Of a stretch of DNA of 64,000 nt, positions 39,112 through 47,740 are shown piece after piece. The position numbers were made by a program, and so were the translations under genes. Location: NCBI RefSeq assembly GCF_014199445.1, contig NZ_JACIJS010000005.1, positions 1-64,000 of the forward strand, written 5' to 3'. How positions within the stretch are numbered: position 1 is the stretch's first letter; each line of letters begins with the position of its first letter. The notes beneath the pieces were generated by a model. It ran no database searches, was not told where the DNA came from, and saw nothing but the letters and a program-made list of their open reading frames with translations. The stretch is from Rubricella aquisinus (GTDB lineage: Bacteria; Pseudomonadota; Alphaproteobacteria; Rhodobacterales; Rhodobacteraceae).

Positions 39112-40182
39112 TCATTGCGCACGGGGTAACATGTAGTTATTTCCATGCCTCTCGTATAATTGAGATACGAGCTTAATCATCAGACAGATTCTGTTGTTCC
39201 ATTGTTCGTTAGAATAACACTGTTCTGGCATAGCTGAACGAAAGTGAACCAACGAATTTCTTTGTTTGTAAATCGCCTTAGCCACGGCTTGAGACTTGTT
39301 TTCAGCATCTGGGCAAAGCTCGTTGGCCAGCATTTCAAGAAGTGAAGCATCGCAGCTCTCGATGAGCTCCCGCAGCGCATCTTCTTCTTTTGGGCGCCAC
39401 CCCAGCTGACTCTCCAACAGTTCAGCAAGCTCATAGAATGATTTTGGTGAAGCCCAAATATCGGTTAATTTGACTAATTTTGGCACTGAGTACAATTGTT
39501 CAATAGCTCTGTACAATTCCAAAAACAGGCCACTCCAAGTTATGGCCAGATGACCCTGCACAATATTTCTAAATGGGACGTGATTTGACCCCGCTTCATA
39601 GAGCTCTTTTAATCCGTTTAGTGCTTCGCCACTCAATTCAATCGGACCTTGTCCGTAGAATTTGGAAAGAAGTACGCCCACGGATCTCCAAATTGATCCA
39701 GATGAATCTGCATCTTCGTTCAGCTTAAAGACAGAAACACTTGGGAAGAGTTTGGCTATATCTTCAAGCTCGTGACCTTCGTAGCCGTCTTCGCCTGCAA
39801 AGCTGCTTTCAATGGTATCAAAAATTTCAATCGGACTTGCTCTTGGTGCTAGTTTCAATTGAGAAACAGCTAACGCCAAAAAACTAGGCGTGAGTTCAAG
39901 TGCTTCAAACCCTTCAGGCAAATCATCGTCTGCATCCAGTCCTGAGACGGTTAGGAACCTTTTCCCTTCATGCTGTAATAATAAAGCCCTTAGATGACGT
40001 GTTACAATACAAACGTCTCTAACGTCCGCTTGAGACATTAGGATAGCGTCTTCTTCTGATAGCTTTCTTATCCAACGTGGTGCGTCATTATTAGAAAGCG
40101 CTCGATCCGACGAGGCTTCCACGGAAGCCACTAGCGTCGCAAATAGCTCAGTAGACATTTGCATTCTATTCCGATTTGCCAT
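39112..40182 (-). CDS. HEPN-domain protein (candidate RNase effector)
   Basis: 356 residues, mostly helical and soluble. Near the C-terminus KQRNSLVHF carries an R-x4-H motif (Arg 308, His 313), as in HEPN ribonucleases, inside a predicted helical bundle. The N-terminal 250 residues match nothing I know and may be a sensor. Its ATG starts immediately after the stop of the DGQHR gene (no gap), so the two are translationally coupled. HEPN proteins in such islands are usually toxins of abortive-infection or toxin-antitoxin systems. That role is inference. Confidence 0.65.
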   Translation of the reverse strand: MANRNRMQMSTELFATLVASVEASSDRALSNNDAPRWIRKLSEEDAILMSQADVRDVCIVTRHLRALLLQHEGKRFLTVSGLDADDDLPEGFEALELTPSFLALAVSQLKLAPRASPIEIFDTIESSFAGEDGYEGHELEDIAKLFPSVSVFKLNEDADSSGSIWRSVGVLLSKFYGQGPIELSGEALNGLKELYEAGSNHVPFRNIVQGHLAITWSGLFLELYRAIEQLYSVPKLVKLTDIWASPKSFYELAELLESQLGWRPKEEDALRELIESCDASLLEMLANELCPDAENKSQAVAKAIYKQRNSLVHFRSAMPEQCYSNEQWNNRICLMIKLVSQLYERHGNNYMLPRAQ

Positions 40183-41388
40183 TTACCCGCGCCAGCATGT
40201 CTCCAACGTGGGTATGTCAAAGCTTTCTTCGATCAAAATTTTGAATGCATTCTCAAAAAAGGCGCGTTCATATCGTCCAACCGCGGAGCGCTTTGTTCCG
40301 TAAAGTTGTTGTTGAAGAACACCCAACCTGAGGAAATCGTTCATGCCCTCAGCATCCATTCTGCCCAGTTTGTCTGTTAGCTGCGTCAACCCATCTTCGA
40401 TGGCTTTAATACGCTGCTCCATAGCATGCTGATCCTTGTCTTTCTCCATTCCAATTCGTCCCATAACTGCAATGGCGACGGCGACGACGAACCCAATGCG
40501 AGCGGGCTTACTGTCAAAGACATTTCTTCCAACCAATTTTTTTCCATCTGTTTCGTCATCCCCGTTGGGCTGAATCAACTGATCATCAAGACGAGAAATA
40601 GCTCCATCAAGATCGACCATCATTTGAACTGTCGGGTAGAAAAATTCTCTGTAGAGATGAGAAGAAAGCGCCTCGGCCATATCCAGGCGCGAGAATTCAT
40701 CTGCTAATGTTTCCTTGGTATCAACATCAGTCTTGCGTAATCCAAATGCAATAAACAACTCTGCGAGATCATCAGGCCTGTACTGACCTGCTTTGGTGCG
40801 CCTCTCAGGATTAGAGCCTTGAATTTCCAAGACGCGATCAAAAGTGATTTTTTCCTTCATCTCGGCAACCAACGGCGCGTACACGACCTGAAGCTGCCTG
40901 CTGAGATTCCAAGGAACTTGGCCTGTGTTTAGCACCAACATTCTATAGATTAAGCTCTCAGTCTCCTCTGCGATCCAAAACTCCACCCGCAAGAGGCGGT
41001 GTTTGATCACTTGTTCAGACTCAGCGAATGCTTCTAAAAGAGCCGTAGTACGTTGCATTCCATCAATGATTGAAAGTTTGCCTTTATCCTCATCTGAAAT
41101 CGCGGTCATCAACGCACCTGCGGTATCAAGGCTAGCTAGGTCATCAACCACCTTACCAATGACCACAGGTGGAAGGACTGCACCGGCGAGAAGATCCTCC
41201 ACCATTCGCTTCCGAATTCGCTTGGCACTGGTTGTTTTCAGCGGCTCACGCTGTCCAGCAATACCACCGCGTTCTTTGTAAGCTTCGTTGACCAATTCGA
41301 TATAGTCTTGCACCGTCATTGATGTCATTAACGACGCGCAATTGACCCTACTATCAAGCAGCAACTCAGCGTTCTGGAAGTTTATCAT
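40183..41388 (-). CDS. DGQHR/ParB-like (DUF262-related) protein
   Basis: 401 residues. A ParB/DGQHR-type core is seen: LPPVVIGK (about 72-79), SIIDGMQRTTAL (DGMQR at 109-113) and VLNTGQVPWN (NTGQ at 154-157). These are the residues that define the ParB/DUF262/DndB group of nucleotide-hydrolysing or DNA-binding proteins. The C-terminal half (about 200-401) is helical and unassigned. First gene of a two-gene unit with the HEPN protein. No DUF1524 nuclease motif was seen, so this is not a standard GmrSD-type enzyme. Confidence 0.65.
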   Translation of the reverse strand: MINFQNAELLLDSRVNCASLMTSMTVQDYIELVNEAYKERGGIAGQREPLKTTSAKRIRKRMVEDLLAGAVLPPVVIGKVVDDLASLDTAGALMTAISDEDKGKLSIIDGMQRTTALLEAFAESEQVIKHRLLRVEFWIAEETESLIYRMLVLNTGQVPWNLSRQLQVVYAPLVAEMKEKITFDRVLEIQGSNPERRTKAGQYRPDDLAELFIAFGLRKTDVDTKETLADEFSRLDMAEALSSHLYREFFYPTVQMMVDLDGAISRLDDQLIQPNGDDETDGKKLVGRNVFDSKPARIGFVVAVAIAVMGRIGMEKDKDQHAMEQRIKAIEDGLTQLTDKLGRMDAEGMNDFLRLGVLQQQLYGTKRSAVGRYERAFFENAFKILIEESFDIPTLETCWRG

Positions 41389-42140
41389 TTTGAAGTGCCT
41401 GTAGGTTTTTACTCGAAAACAGTCGTGGTGTCCTGTGTACCAGATTGTGCCAAGTGCTTTCTATCGATGTTAGGCAGATGTTACATCCTTTGTTTAGGAT
41501 ATCCAGACTAATGAACAAAGTGTCGAGATAGTCTGACAATTTCTGACTGGCACCGCAGGAGCTAGAGCGGAGGATGCGAGGGGAGGCCAGATTACCAACT
41601 ATTCCTCGCGAAATGCGAGCTTTCTGCAACTGAGTTTTTGCTCCTGCAGCGAACGTCCGGTTTGACGGGCCGCACTGCAGTACGCCGTTTTACGGGTGAT
41701 TGGCCGGTTTGGGCCGTTCGGTGTATTTGAGAGAAATTTTGGCGGAGAGCGGAAGTTCGCTGCATGTGTGAAACTATATGGCTCCGTCGAAGAAGCGGAA
41801 GTTCGGCAGGATGTAGCACTTGCAACTCCAGTGGACGGCAGCTTCTCTAATTGGGCGTTTGGGTCATGGCCCACACAAGCTACACAAAACTCAGGACACT
41901 CCTTCAAGGACCGCGGCAATGCGCTTCGCATAGCCTTGTGCGGGTTCATTGGCGGTGCAGCATATCAACTCATATCGCGGCGTCATAATGCCCGAAGGGG
42001 ATAACAAACCTTGAACTCTTTTCAGATCGTTAAGGTGGCGTTCGTCCGAAACCTCTAGACCGTTGCACTTACTCACCCATCTCCCTTTGAATTGCGTCCT
42101 TGCGGAGCTCTAGGGCACCAGATCTTACGCAGATCATTGG
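41389..42140. other. Decayed intergenic region with a possible IS3 scrap
   Basis: 752 bases without a supported gene. On the minus strand near 42010-42070 the translation NGLEVSDERHLNDLK resembles the GLEVSDARRLKALE part of IS3 OrfA (compare 47403-47606), so a transposase scrap is likely. It should also contain the promoter of the DGQHR-HEPN pair. Nothing else recognised. Confidence 0.45.
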
Positions 42141-43403
42141 TTATCTAGCTCCCCAGGGAACCTTGGGAGCAGCGCCCGTCAAGACCGAGAGTGCCGCGCA
42201 TACGGCTATCATGCCAAGGTAGGGAGGCACCGCGTCACCGATCCATTTCGCCAATGCCTTTCGAGGCGTCTGGCTATCTCCACCCATGAAGCCGTAACCG
42301 TCTGGGAAGGATTGAATTCGAGCAGCCTCATGCGGCGTAACCAGGCGACGCTGGGTCGGATGGATAAATCTGCCTTGACCAGGTGTGCCGATGCCGGTCG
42401 TGATCGTTGGCGCGGGCCTATCAGGGTGCATTCGACCATAGACCGACGTGTAGGTCGTTCCATCTTTGTGGCAGTCGGGACGTTCGCTGTTCGGGAGGTC
42501 GTAGATTCCCTCGTCAAAGAGGAAGTCTATCCGCCGAAGGTTCTCAGGTCCCGGTACAGGCGACGTGTCGAAAACGGAATTACCCTTGCTGCCCTCGAGG
42601 TCGGCGATCGCCCAAAGGACGTCGCGTGGCTCCCGCTTCCCGAAACATGCTCCAGAAGCCTCAGTCGCCAAGTGGGTCAGCGTTTCCTGCAAGATTTCTT
42701 GCTGCGAATCTTTGACCGCGATCATGAAATACCGCGCGCGGGTCTGCCACCCGCCGAGATCGTCCATCCTAAGGACATGGTCGGCCACAGCATAGCCCTC
42801 GGACGCCAGAAGGCGGCGTCCGAGTTCGACGACGTCGCTATGGGAGCGAACCACGCCTGGCACATTCTCAATTACCACAGCCTTCGCCCCTAGGGCGACT
42901 GCGATCGCAGCAGTCGCGACAAATAAATCGTTCCGAGGATCATTTCGACGGGTGTGATTGTTCAGGTTTGAATGCCCTTGGCATGGCGGCCCCGCGATAA
43001 GCAGATCCGTTTTGCCGACCTCCTTCGCGAGGTCATGTTGAATGATTTCGGGGGGATAGTCGAACTCTGCGGTATCGCCCATTTGATCAACCGAATAGTC
43101 CACAATCGTCGCCAAAGAGTCGGCGATCTTGTTTCTTACCGGTAAGGACCGACCGTAGACCTCCATCGCGGAAACATCCGCATCGGCGATTGCACGGAAA
43201 ACCGCGCGGCGATCAAAGCAACCGGCTGCAAGAGCTGCACCCAATCCGAACCCTCCGGAACCGCAGAACAAATCGACAACAGACAATGGCTCCTTGGTGG
43301 GATCATCCCAAAGATGATCTCCCTTCAAGAATCCCCGCCACCATTCCGAATGCGCCGTGTCGGCTTCGGAATGGCGGCAATCCGCTGCCACGTCTATATT
43401 CAT
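42141..43403 (-). CDS. DNA (cytosine-5-)-methyltransferase of the GHKL ATPase operon
   Basis: 420 residues. Motif I is VVDLFCGSGGFGLG (about 42-55), motif IV GPPCQGHSN (Cys 141), motif VI VIENV, motif VIII TRARYF and motif X GDAVPPYLG. The HTRRNDPRN stretch after PCQ is distinctive. It is the last of four tightly packed minus-strand genes (27 bp after the 265-residue protein), beginning with a GHKL ATPase. Methylases linked to MORC/MutL-like ATPases occur in the conflict systems described by Iyer and Aravind. No obvious nuclease pairs with it directly. Confidence 0.88.
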   Translation of the reverse strand: MNIDVAADCRHSEADTAHSEWWRGFLKGDHLWDDPTKEPLSVVDLFCGSGGFGLGAALAAGCFDRRAVFRAIADADVSAMEVYGRSLPVRNKIADSLATIVDYSVDQMGDTAEFDYPPEIIQHDLAKEVGKTDLLIAGPPCQGHSNLNNHTRRNDPRNDLFVATAAIAVALGAKAVVIENVPGVVRSHSDVVELGRRLLASEGYAVADHVLRMDDLGGWQTRARYFMIAVKDSQQEILQETLTHLATEASGACFGKREPRDVLWAIADLEGSKGNSVFDTSPVPGPENLRRIDFLFDEGIYDLPNSERPDCHKDGTTYTSVYGRMHPDRPAPTITTGIGTPGQGRFIHPTQRRLVTPHEAARIQSFPDGYGFMGGDSQTPRKALAKWIGDAVPPYLGMIAVCAALSVLTGAAPKVPWGAR

Positions 43404-43430
43404 AGTACCACTTTCATGACGACAGGCCGG

Positions 43431-44228
43431 TCAGCCTTTGACCCAAGCCCGAGCACTGGACGTTCTCGCCCAGACGCGCTCAATGAACGCTTTGCTCTGA
43501 TCTCTGTCAAATAACTCAACGGACACGTTGGCACAAGCCTTGGACAAGTCCTTCGCCAGTTGGCGTATCTCTTCTACACCGAGCGCAGGTTTATCACGGT
43601 CCGGCCCCGGAAACTGAAAATCGACAAAGGCTTGCAGAAACGGGCGATGCTGAGCATAGAGTACGCGCAGAAGGTGGCTTCGCCAAAATTCGGTCCCGCC
43701 ACCGGTGTATTCATAAGGATCGTATCCCGAGTCGTCGACAAGTCTGCTCATTTCAGCCCGAATCCAAAGACGAAAGAACAGAACCTCTTTGGCATCCGGG
43801 CTCACGAAATTCGCCCGGGCCGGCAGAAATGAAGGCTTTTCCGTCTTCCCTGATGCCTCCCAGTCTTCGCGCGTGGGAATTTTCTCTTTGTAAGGATAGC
43901 GCATTTCGATCAATTCCCGTCCGGGAACCGACGCCATCCAATACCAGAACTCTGGATCTCTGAGAGCTTCGTGGTCGGGCAGAGCTCGATGAATGATCTC
44001 AGCACCGCGGACCTCGAATAACTTGTCGCCTTCCTCTTCGAGGATCTTTCGCAGCTGTTCGATAATGGTGGCGACTTCCGTCGCCCAGTCGAATTCAGCA
44101 CCGGTTGTGTTTTCTATAACCTGCGGGCACTCGGTCGGCGGCACCCTCGCCCAGGCTTTTTCGCACTCATCCCGCCAACCAAGATACCAGGACTTCAGTG
44201 ACTCCTCGCTTACGAGCGGATAGGGCAT
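43431..44228 (-). CDS. Uncharacterised protein of the GHKL operon (DUF6339-like?)
   Basis: 265 residues, soluble, mixed helical. Features include DPEFWYWMASVPG (about 90-102), LFFRLWIRAEMSRL, FWRSHLLRVLYA and an acidic-helical end. From memory it resembles DUF6339 proteins that travel with Z1-helicase/GHKL-ATPase/methylase systems, but I cannot confirm this. Start ATG and the previous gene's TAA share one base (TAATG). No catalytic motif is visible. Confidence 0.6.
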   Translation of the reverse strand: MPYPLVSEESLKSWYLGWRDECEKAWARVPPTECPQVIENTTGAEFDWATEVATIIEQLRKILEEEGDKLFEVRGAEIIHRALPDHEALRDPEFWYWMASVPGRELIEMRYPYKEKIPTREDWEASGKTEKPSFLPARANFVSPDAKEVLFFRLWIRAEMSRLVDDSGYDPYEYTGGGTEFWRSHLLRVLYAQHRPFLQAFVDFQFPGPDRDKPALGVEEIRQLAKDLSKACANVSVELFDRDQSKAFIERVWARTSSARAWVKG

Positions 44229-45139
44229 TAGATTTTCTCCAGTTCTTTGGCCATTCCGCGACTGTCATGAACGAAGGCCCGCAAACGCACTGGATCGTCC
44301 AAGAACGATTTAAGCTCTTTCAAATTCAGGGCCTCGCCAGGCCTTAGTTGCTCACAAATATTCTCGAGCGGACTTCCGGGAGCGACAAAAGTCGACTCTT
44401 TGAGACCATTGTCAGGAGATGCGAGAACGGCACAAACGATTTCCGAGTACAACAACGCATTGACCGCGGAATGCGTCTTTCCGGATTTGTAACGATCATG
44501 AAGTCGCTCGCTAACGTAAGCCGTTGCACAAGTTGTTCCGGCTTCATAGACCTCGTTCAGATCGTCCACATCTACCCAAATTAGGGTTTCATCCGGTAAG
44601 GCGCGCTGCTCTCTCATTTCTTTGGTTAACACTTCGATACGGAAGGCCGACTGCCTACGATCCAGGCCGATCGTATAGATCTCCTTTGCCACCCAGCTTC
44701 CCAAATGGTTTGGCCATCCCGGGCCGAGATCGACTTCCTTCGAAAGGCAGATTGAAGCGCCAAGTTCGAAAAGACCCGTCAATTTGGCATCCTTGAGCAT
44801 GTGTTGAGGAACCTCGATACATTCCCGCGCCTCTTCGCCAAGCGAAAACCTTTTCACCAGCTCACGGCGCAGCATCTGCGGGGTCCGAAGAGTGACGACC
44901 AGGTCGAAGGCCGATCGTCGCTCTCCGAATACGGCATTGATCCGCTCTTCCGACAGCTTCGGGTACAACCGCGGAGCCATATCCTTCATTTGGCTGTCAT
45001 CGACGATCAGTCGGTTTCCCTGTACTGGTGCATCCCCGAACTTCAGGAACAGCTCCATTTCGTCGAGTAAACCTTCTGCCGCTTGCGCCCCGAAATAGGG
45101 GCGGAGCGTCTTCGGTTGTGATCTGACCCAAGCGTTCAT
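44228..45139 (-). CDS. Uncharacterised protein of the GHKL operon
   Basis: 303 residues, soluble, no family recognised. It is mostly helical with some charged patches (KLSEERINAVFGERR, IEVLTKEMREQRALPDETLIWVDVDD in two pieces). A weak PD-(D/E)XK nuclease cannot be excluded or shown. Its ATG overlaps the stop of the ATPase gene in ATGA. It ends one base into the next gene. Tight coupling argues that it works in a complex or pathway with the ATPase. Confidence 0.6.
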   Translation of the reverse strand: MNAWVRSQPKTLRPYFGAQAAEGLLDEMELFLKFGDAPVQGNRLIVDDSQMKDMAPRLYPKLSEERINAVFGERRSAFDLVVTLRTPQMLRRELVKRFSLGEEARECIEVPQHMLKDAKLTGLFELGASICLSKEVDLGPGWPNHLGSWVAKEIYTIGLDRRQSAFRIEVLTKEMREQRALPDETLIWVDVDDLNEVYEAGTTCATAYVSERLHDRYKSGKTHSAVNALLYSEIVCAVLASPDNGLKESTFVAPGSPLENICEQLRPGEALNLKELKSFLDDPVRLRAFVHDSRGMAKELEKI

Positions 45140-46923
45140 TCCTTACCCTCCGCACCGAGCGGCTTGACGCGTGGCACGAAATCCACGGTCCAATCGGGTT
45201 CGTAAACCGCGCTTTCCACCTCCACATTGACCTTCTCGCCAGGCGATAACGTCAGATGCCATTCCGCTACATCGACCATCTCGACGTCGGCACCATAGAA
45301 CGACGCGGTCAATGCAATCGGATCAAGGTGACGATGGCCTTCGTCGATCGAACTCAGCCGCATCGTCACGATCACCGGCAAATCACCCTCGTGATCTTCC
45401 TTTAGTTGGATCGTGACTTGGCCTTTCACCTTCAGGCCATCCGCAGCTTGTTCGATCAGGACATCGGGCCTCAGCGAAACCGGGGTCTCACCCTTTCCCC
45501 CACCGATCGGCTCCCGTTTGCCGGTCGGGCCAAACAGCTTCGCAAGCTCACGCTCCAGTTGGAGAAAACGATTGCCATCGGATTTCTCCGGCGGACGCGC
45601 AAATTTTTGGAAAGTGCGCAACTCTCGCCAAATGCGCGCATGGACTGACTGGACGATCTCCCTTTCCTTACTCGAAGGATCCAATCTGTCGGCATTCGCA
45701 TCCCACTGGTCATGTTCCGGTGGCTCTGATCGACGCAGAATATCGTCGATATCGTCGTCTGCCAGAAACACACCGACAACAGGCGGATGACTTGGGAAAC
45801 CACGCCGGTAGTATTGAACGACCATACCGGGCGAACGCACCAAAGCGATTGTGTCGCGGCGATCGACCTGATCGGACATTTCATCCACTTCTTGCTCATC
45901 CGCCAATGCAAAAAGCCCGAGTTGACCGATTTTCTTTCCGTCCAATTTGTTGAAGTCAGCCTTGCGCCGGGACTTTCCGCTCTGCTCGGGCGAACGCCCC
46001 AAAGCGACATCGAGTGCATCGATGAATGGCCTCAACTCAGGATCTTGGAGAGGTCGCAAGTGCAGCCGCTGTCCGTCTTCATCGGTAATAGTTACGCGGA
46101 AGTTTTCGCGGCGAATCTTCGGCCACCAGGATCGCTCGACGCCTCGTTTGATGTCCTCCATCTTGAGCGGACAATCCACGATGGCGATCGTCGTGCCGAT
46201 GTCGCCTTCTTCACGCGACATGTTGAGTTCCGCCGCCAACTCGTCAGCTTCTTCTCCAACGAAGGGATCGTGTCGAATCGGAATGCTATGTTCCTCGATC
46301 CGCCTTCCGAAAAACGCGCGTCCGCTCGTGGCCTGTCCATCGAATTCGTGCTCTCGGTGATAAGCGCACCCCATCAAAACTGAGAGCGGGTGCCCACTGG
46401 CATCATGTGTCCGCGAGTAAGCAAAGATCACAGCAACCCGGGATGAAGCGCTGTAGACCGCTTTCCCGAAACCATAAGAACCACCAGAATTCTTTTCTTC
46501 GACAACTTTTTGACTGCCCCCGATTTCCATTAGCAGCTTGCGCATTTTCGAGCTGGGAGACGTCGGGTCCCCTGCCAAGCCGGTTGTGCCGGAATCAACG
46601 ACATGCAGGACACGAAGCGTCTCCGGTTTCGTCTCGAAAGCGTTCCCTGTGTGTAAGCCGAGCACACCGACCCTTGCGGCAATCGCATCCAAGCCAGCGC
46701 CATGCCAGAAACGATCCAGATCGGCGTCTGAATAGGCGTGCATCCGCAACGAAACTCGCGGCGTTTCACCTTCTCGCGCCGCATCGACGCTGTTTTGCAG
46801 CGCCTCGCGCGCCAAGCGTTCGGCGGCGTCCAATCCACTGCCGTTGAAAATCGACTTGAAGACTTCTCCGCCAGCGCCGCCGTCAGGATCAACACGTTTG
46901 TAAAACCAATTTCTTTCTACCAC
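45136..46923 (-). CDS. GHKL (MORC/MutL/Hsp90-like) ATPase
   Basis: 595 residues. The N-terminal GHKL fold has the N-box REALQNSVDAA (Glu 40, Asn 44), G1 VVDSGTTGL (Asp 110, Gly 112, Gly 115) and G2 GGSYGFGKAVY (147-157). An S5-like transducer region follows (about 230-310), then a C-terminal half that ends in a beta-rich domain (about 490-590). The start is GTG at 46921-46923 with GAAGG upstream. It heads a four-gene operon ending in a C5-methylase. In this kind of context GHKL ATPases are thought to act as DNA-loaded clamps for restriction. No helicase or obvious nuclease is in this operon. Confidence 0.8.
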   Translation of the reverse strand: MVERNWFYKRVDPDGGAGGEVFKSIFNGSGLDAAERLAREALQNSVDAAREGETPRVSLRMHAYSDADLDRFWHGAGLDAIAARVGVLGLHTGNAFETKPETLRVLHVVDSGTTGLAGDPTSPSSKMRKLLMEIGGSQKVVEEKNSGGSYGFGKAVYSASSRVAVIFAYSRTHDASGHPLSVLMGCAYHREHEFDGQATSGRAFFGRRIEEHSIPIRHDPFVGEEADELAAELNMSREEGDIGTTIAIVDCPLKMEDIKRGVERSWWPKIRRENFRVTITDEDGQRLHLRPLQDPELRPFIDALDVALGRSPEQSGKSRRKADFNKLDGKKIGQLGLFALADEQEVDEMSDQVDRRDTIALVRSPGMVVQYYRRGFPSHPPVVGVFLADDDIDDILRRSEPPEHDQWDANADRLDPSSKEREIVQSVHARIWRELRTFQKFARPPEKSDGNRFLQLERELAKLFGPTGKREPIGGGKGETPVSLRPDVLIEQAADGLKVKGQVTIQLKEDHEGDLPVIVTMRLSSIDEGHRHLDPIALTASFYGADVEMVDVAEWHLTLSPGEKVNVEVESAVYEPDWTVDFVPRVKPLGAEGKE

Positions 46924-47027
46924 TCTCGGCTACCCTTCAAATTCATGTGCAATCCTGAACTCCTCCAGCACTCAATGCTTGAAACTGCGACCCTGATCAG
47001 CCCCACCTGAGTGGTCTATTGGGATTG

Positions 47028-47285
47028 TTAGTACATGACTGGCCTTGGGTCCATCTGGATGATGGTTTCAGGGGCCGGTGGGAAGTAGCATAGAGCACTG
47101 TAGGGGGGTTTTGTGTTGCGGTGATTCTTCCATTCTTTGATCAGGATTTGAGCCTCTCGCAGGCTGTAGAAGCTTTCGCCGCTTGAGAGCTCGTCCCTGA
47201 AGCTTTGGTGCAGTAGAACTTGGCGGCCAAACTCTCGCGAAGTTGGCAGCGCATGTCGAAAGTTCCTAAGGCTTGTCAGACGCAA
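47028..47285 (-). pseudogene. IS3 OrfB transposase, C-terminal remnant
   Basis: The last about 65 residues read SFRDELSSGESFYSLREAQ, then EWKNHRNTKPPYSAL and YFPPAPETI, the standard end of IS3 (IS407/IS1222-like) integrase-type transposases. The D,D part of the DDE core upstream is absent. Confidence 0.85.
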
Positions 47286-47402
47286 AAAATTTTAGGAAGC
47301 GGTCGTATGACCGATCAACACCAAGAACGGAACACGCCCGCCGTTGGATCACCTGATGCATTTGGCAGAGGTGCGCCACGGCTTCCCGCCTAGCCGCGGG
47401 CG

Positions 47403-47702
47403 TTACCACTTTCGCGACACGACATCCTGCAACATGGCGTTGTCTAGAATCTGTTCAGCCAAGAGCTTCTTCAGCTTTGCGTTCTCGTCTTCGAGAGCCT
47501 TCAGCCGTCGGGCATCCGACACTTCTAGACCGCCAAACTTCGCTGTCCATCTGTAGATGGTCGCCGAGCTGATCCCGTGCCCCTGGCAGACATCCGCCGT
47601 CACCAAGCCGCTCTCCTGCTGCTTCAGAATCGCAATGATCTGCTCTTCGCTGAACCCTGATCTCTTCCTTCCGTCCGTCTCCTTCGTTGGGACGGACTCT
47701 AT
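47403..47702 (-). pseudogene. IS3 OrfA (HTH) remnant
   Basis: The translation contains FSEEQIIAILKQQESGL, then GISSATIYRWTAKFGGLEVSDARRLKALEDENAKLKKLLAE (in pieces), the HTH and leucine-zipper parts of IS3 OrfA. The expected start codon position near 47700-47702 reads ATA, so the frame may be dead at its start. The OrfB beginning (VTPAARREAVAHL) follows in 47300-47400 and is cut by the deletion. Confidence 0.8.
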
Positions 47703-47740
47703 CTCAAATTGGAGGAGGAAACGGGTCTCAGGTCACAACC

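Larger units (their letters stand above)
47010..47740 (-). mobile_element. IS3-family element, internally deleted
   Basis: Contains an OrfA-like frame, the beginning of OrfB and the end of OrfB, with the middle of OrfB (catalytic core) missing. The exact ends and inverted repeats were not resolved; ACCTGAG occurs at both edges (about 47006 and, reversed, about 47731). It is not able to move on its own. It separates the GHKL operon from the MvaI-type restriction pair. Confidence 0.75.

Noticed and set aside
41599-41949. 116-codon frame in the gap right of the DGQHR gene
   Set aside because: The translation looks random; only a short IS3-like scrap further right is supportable.
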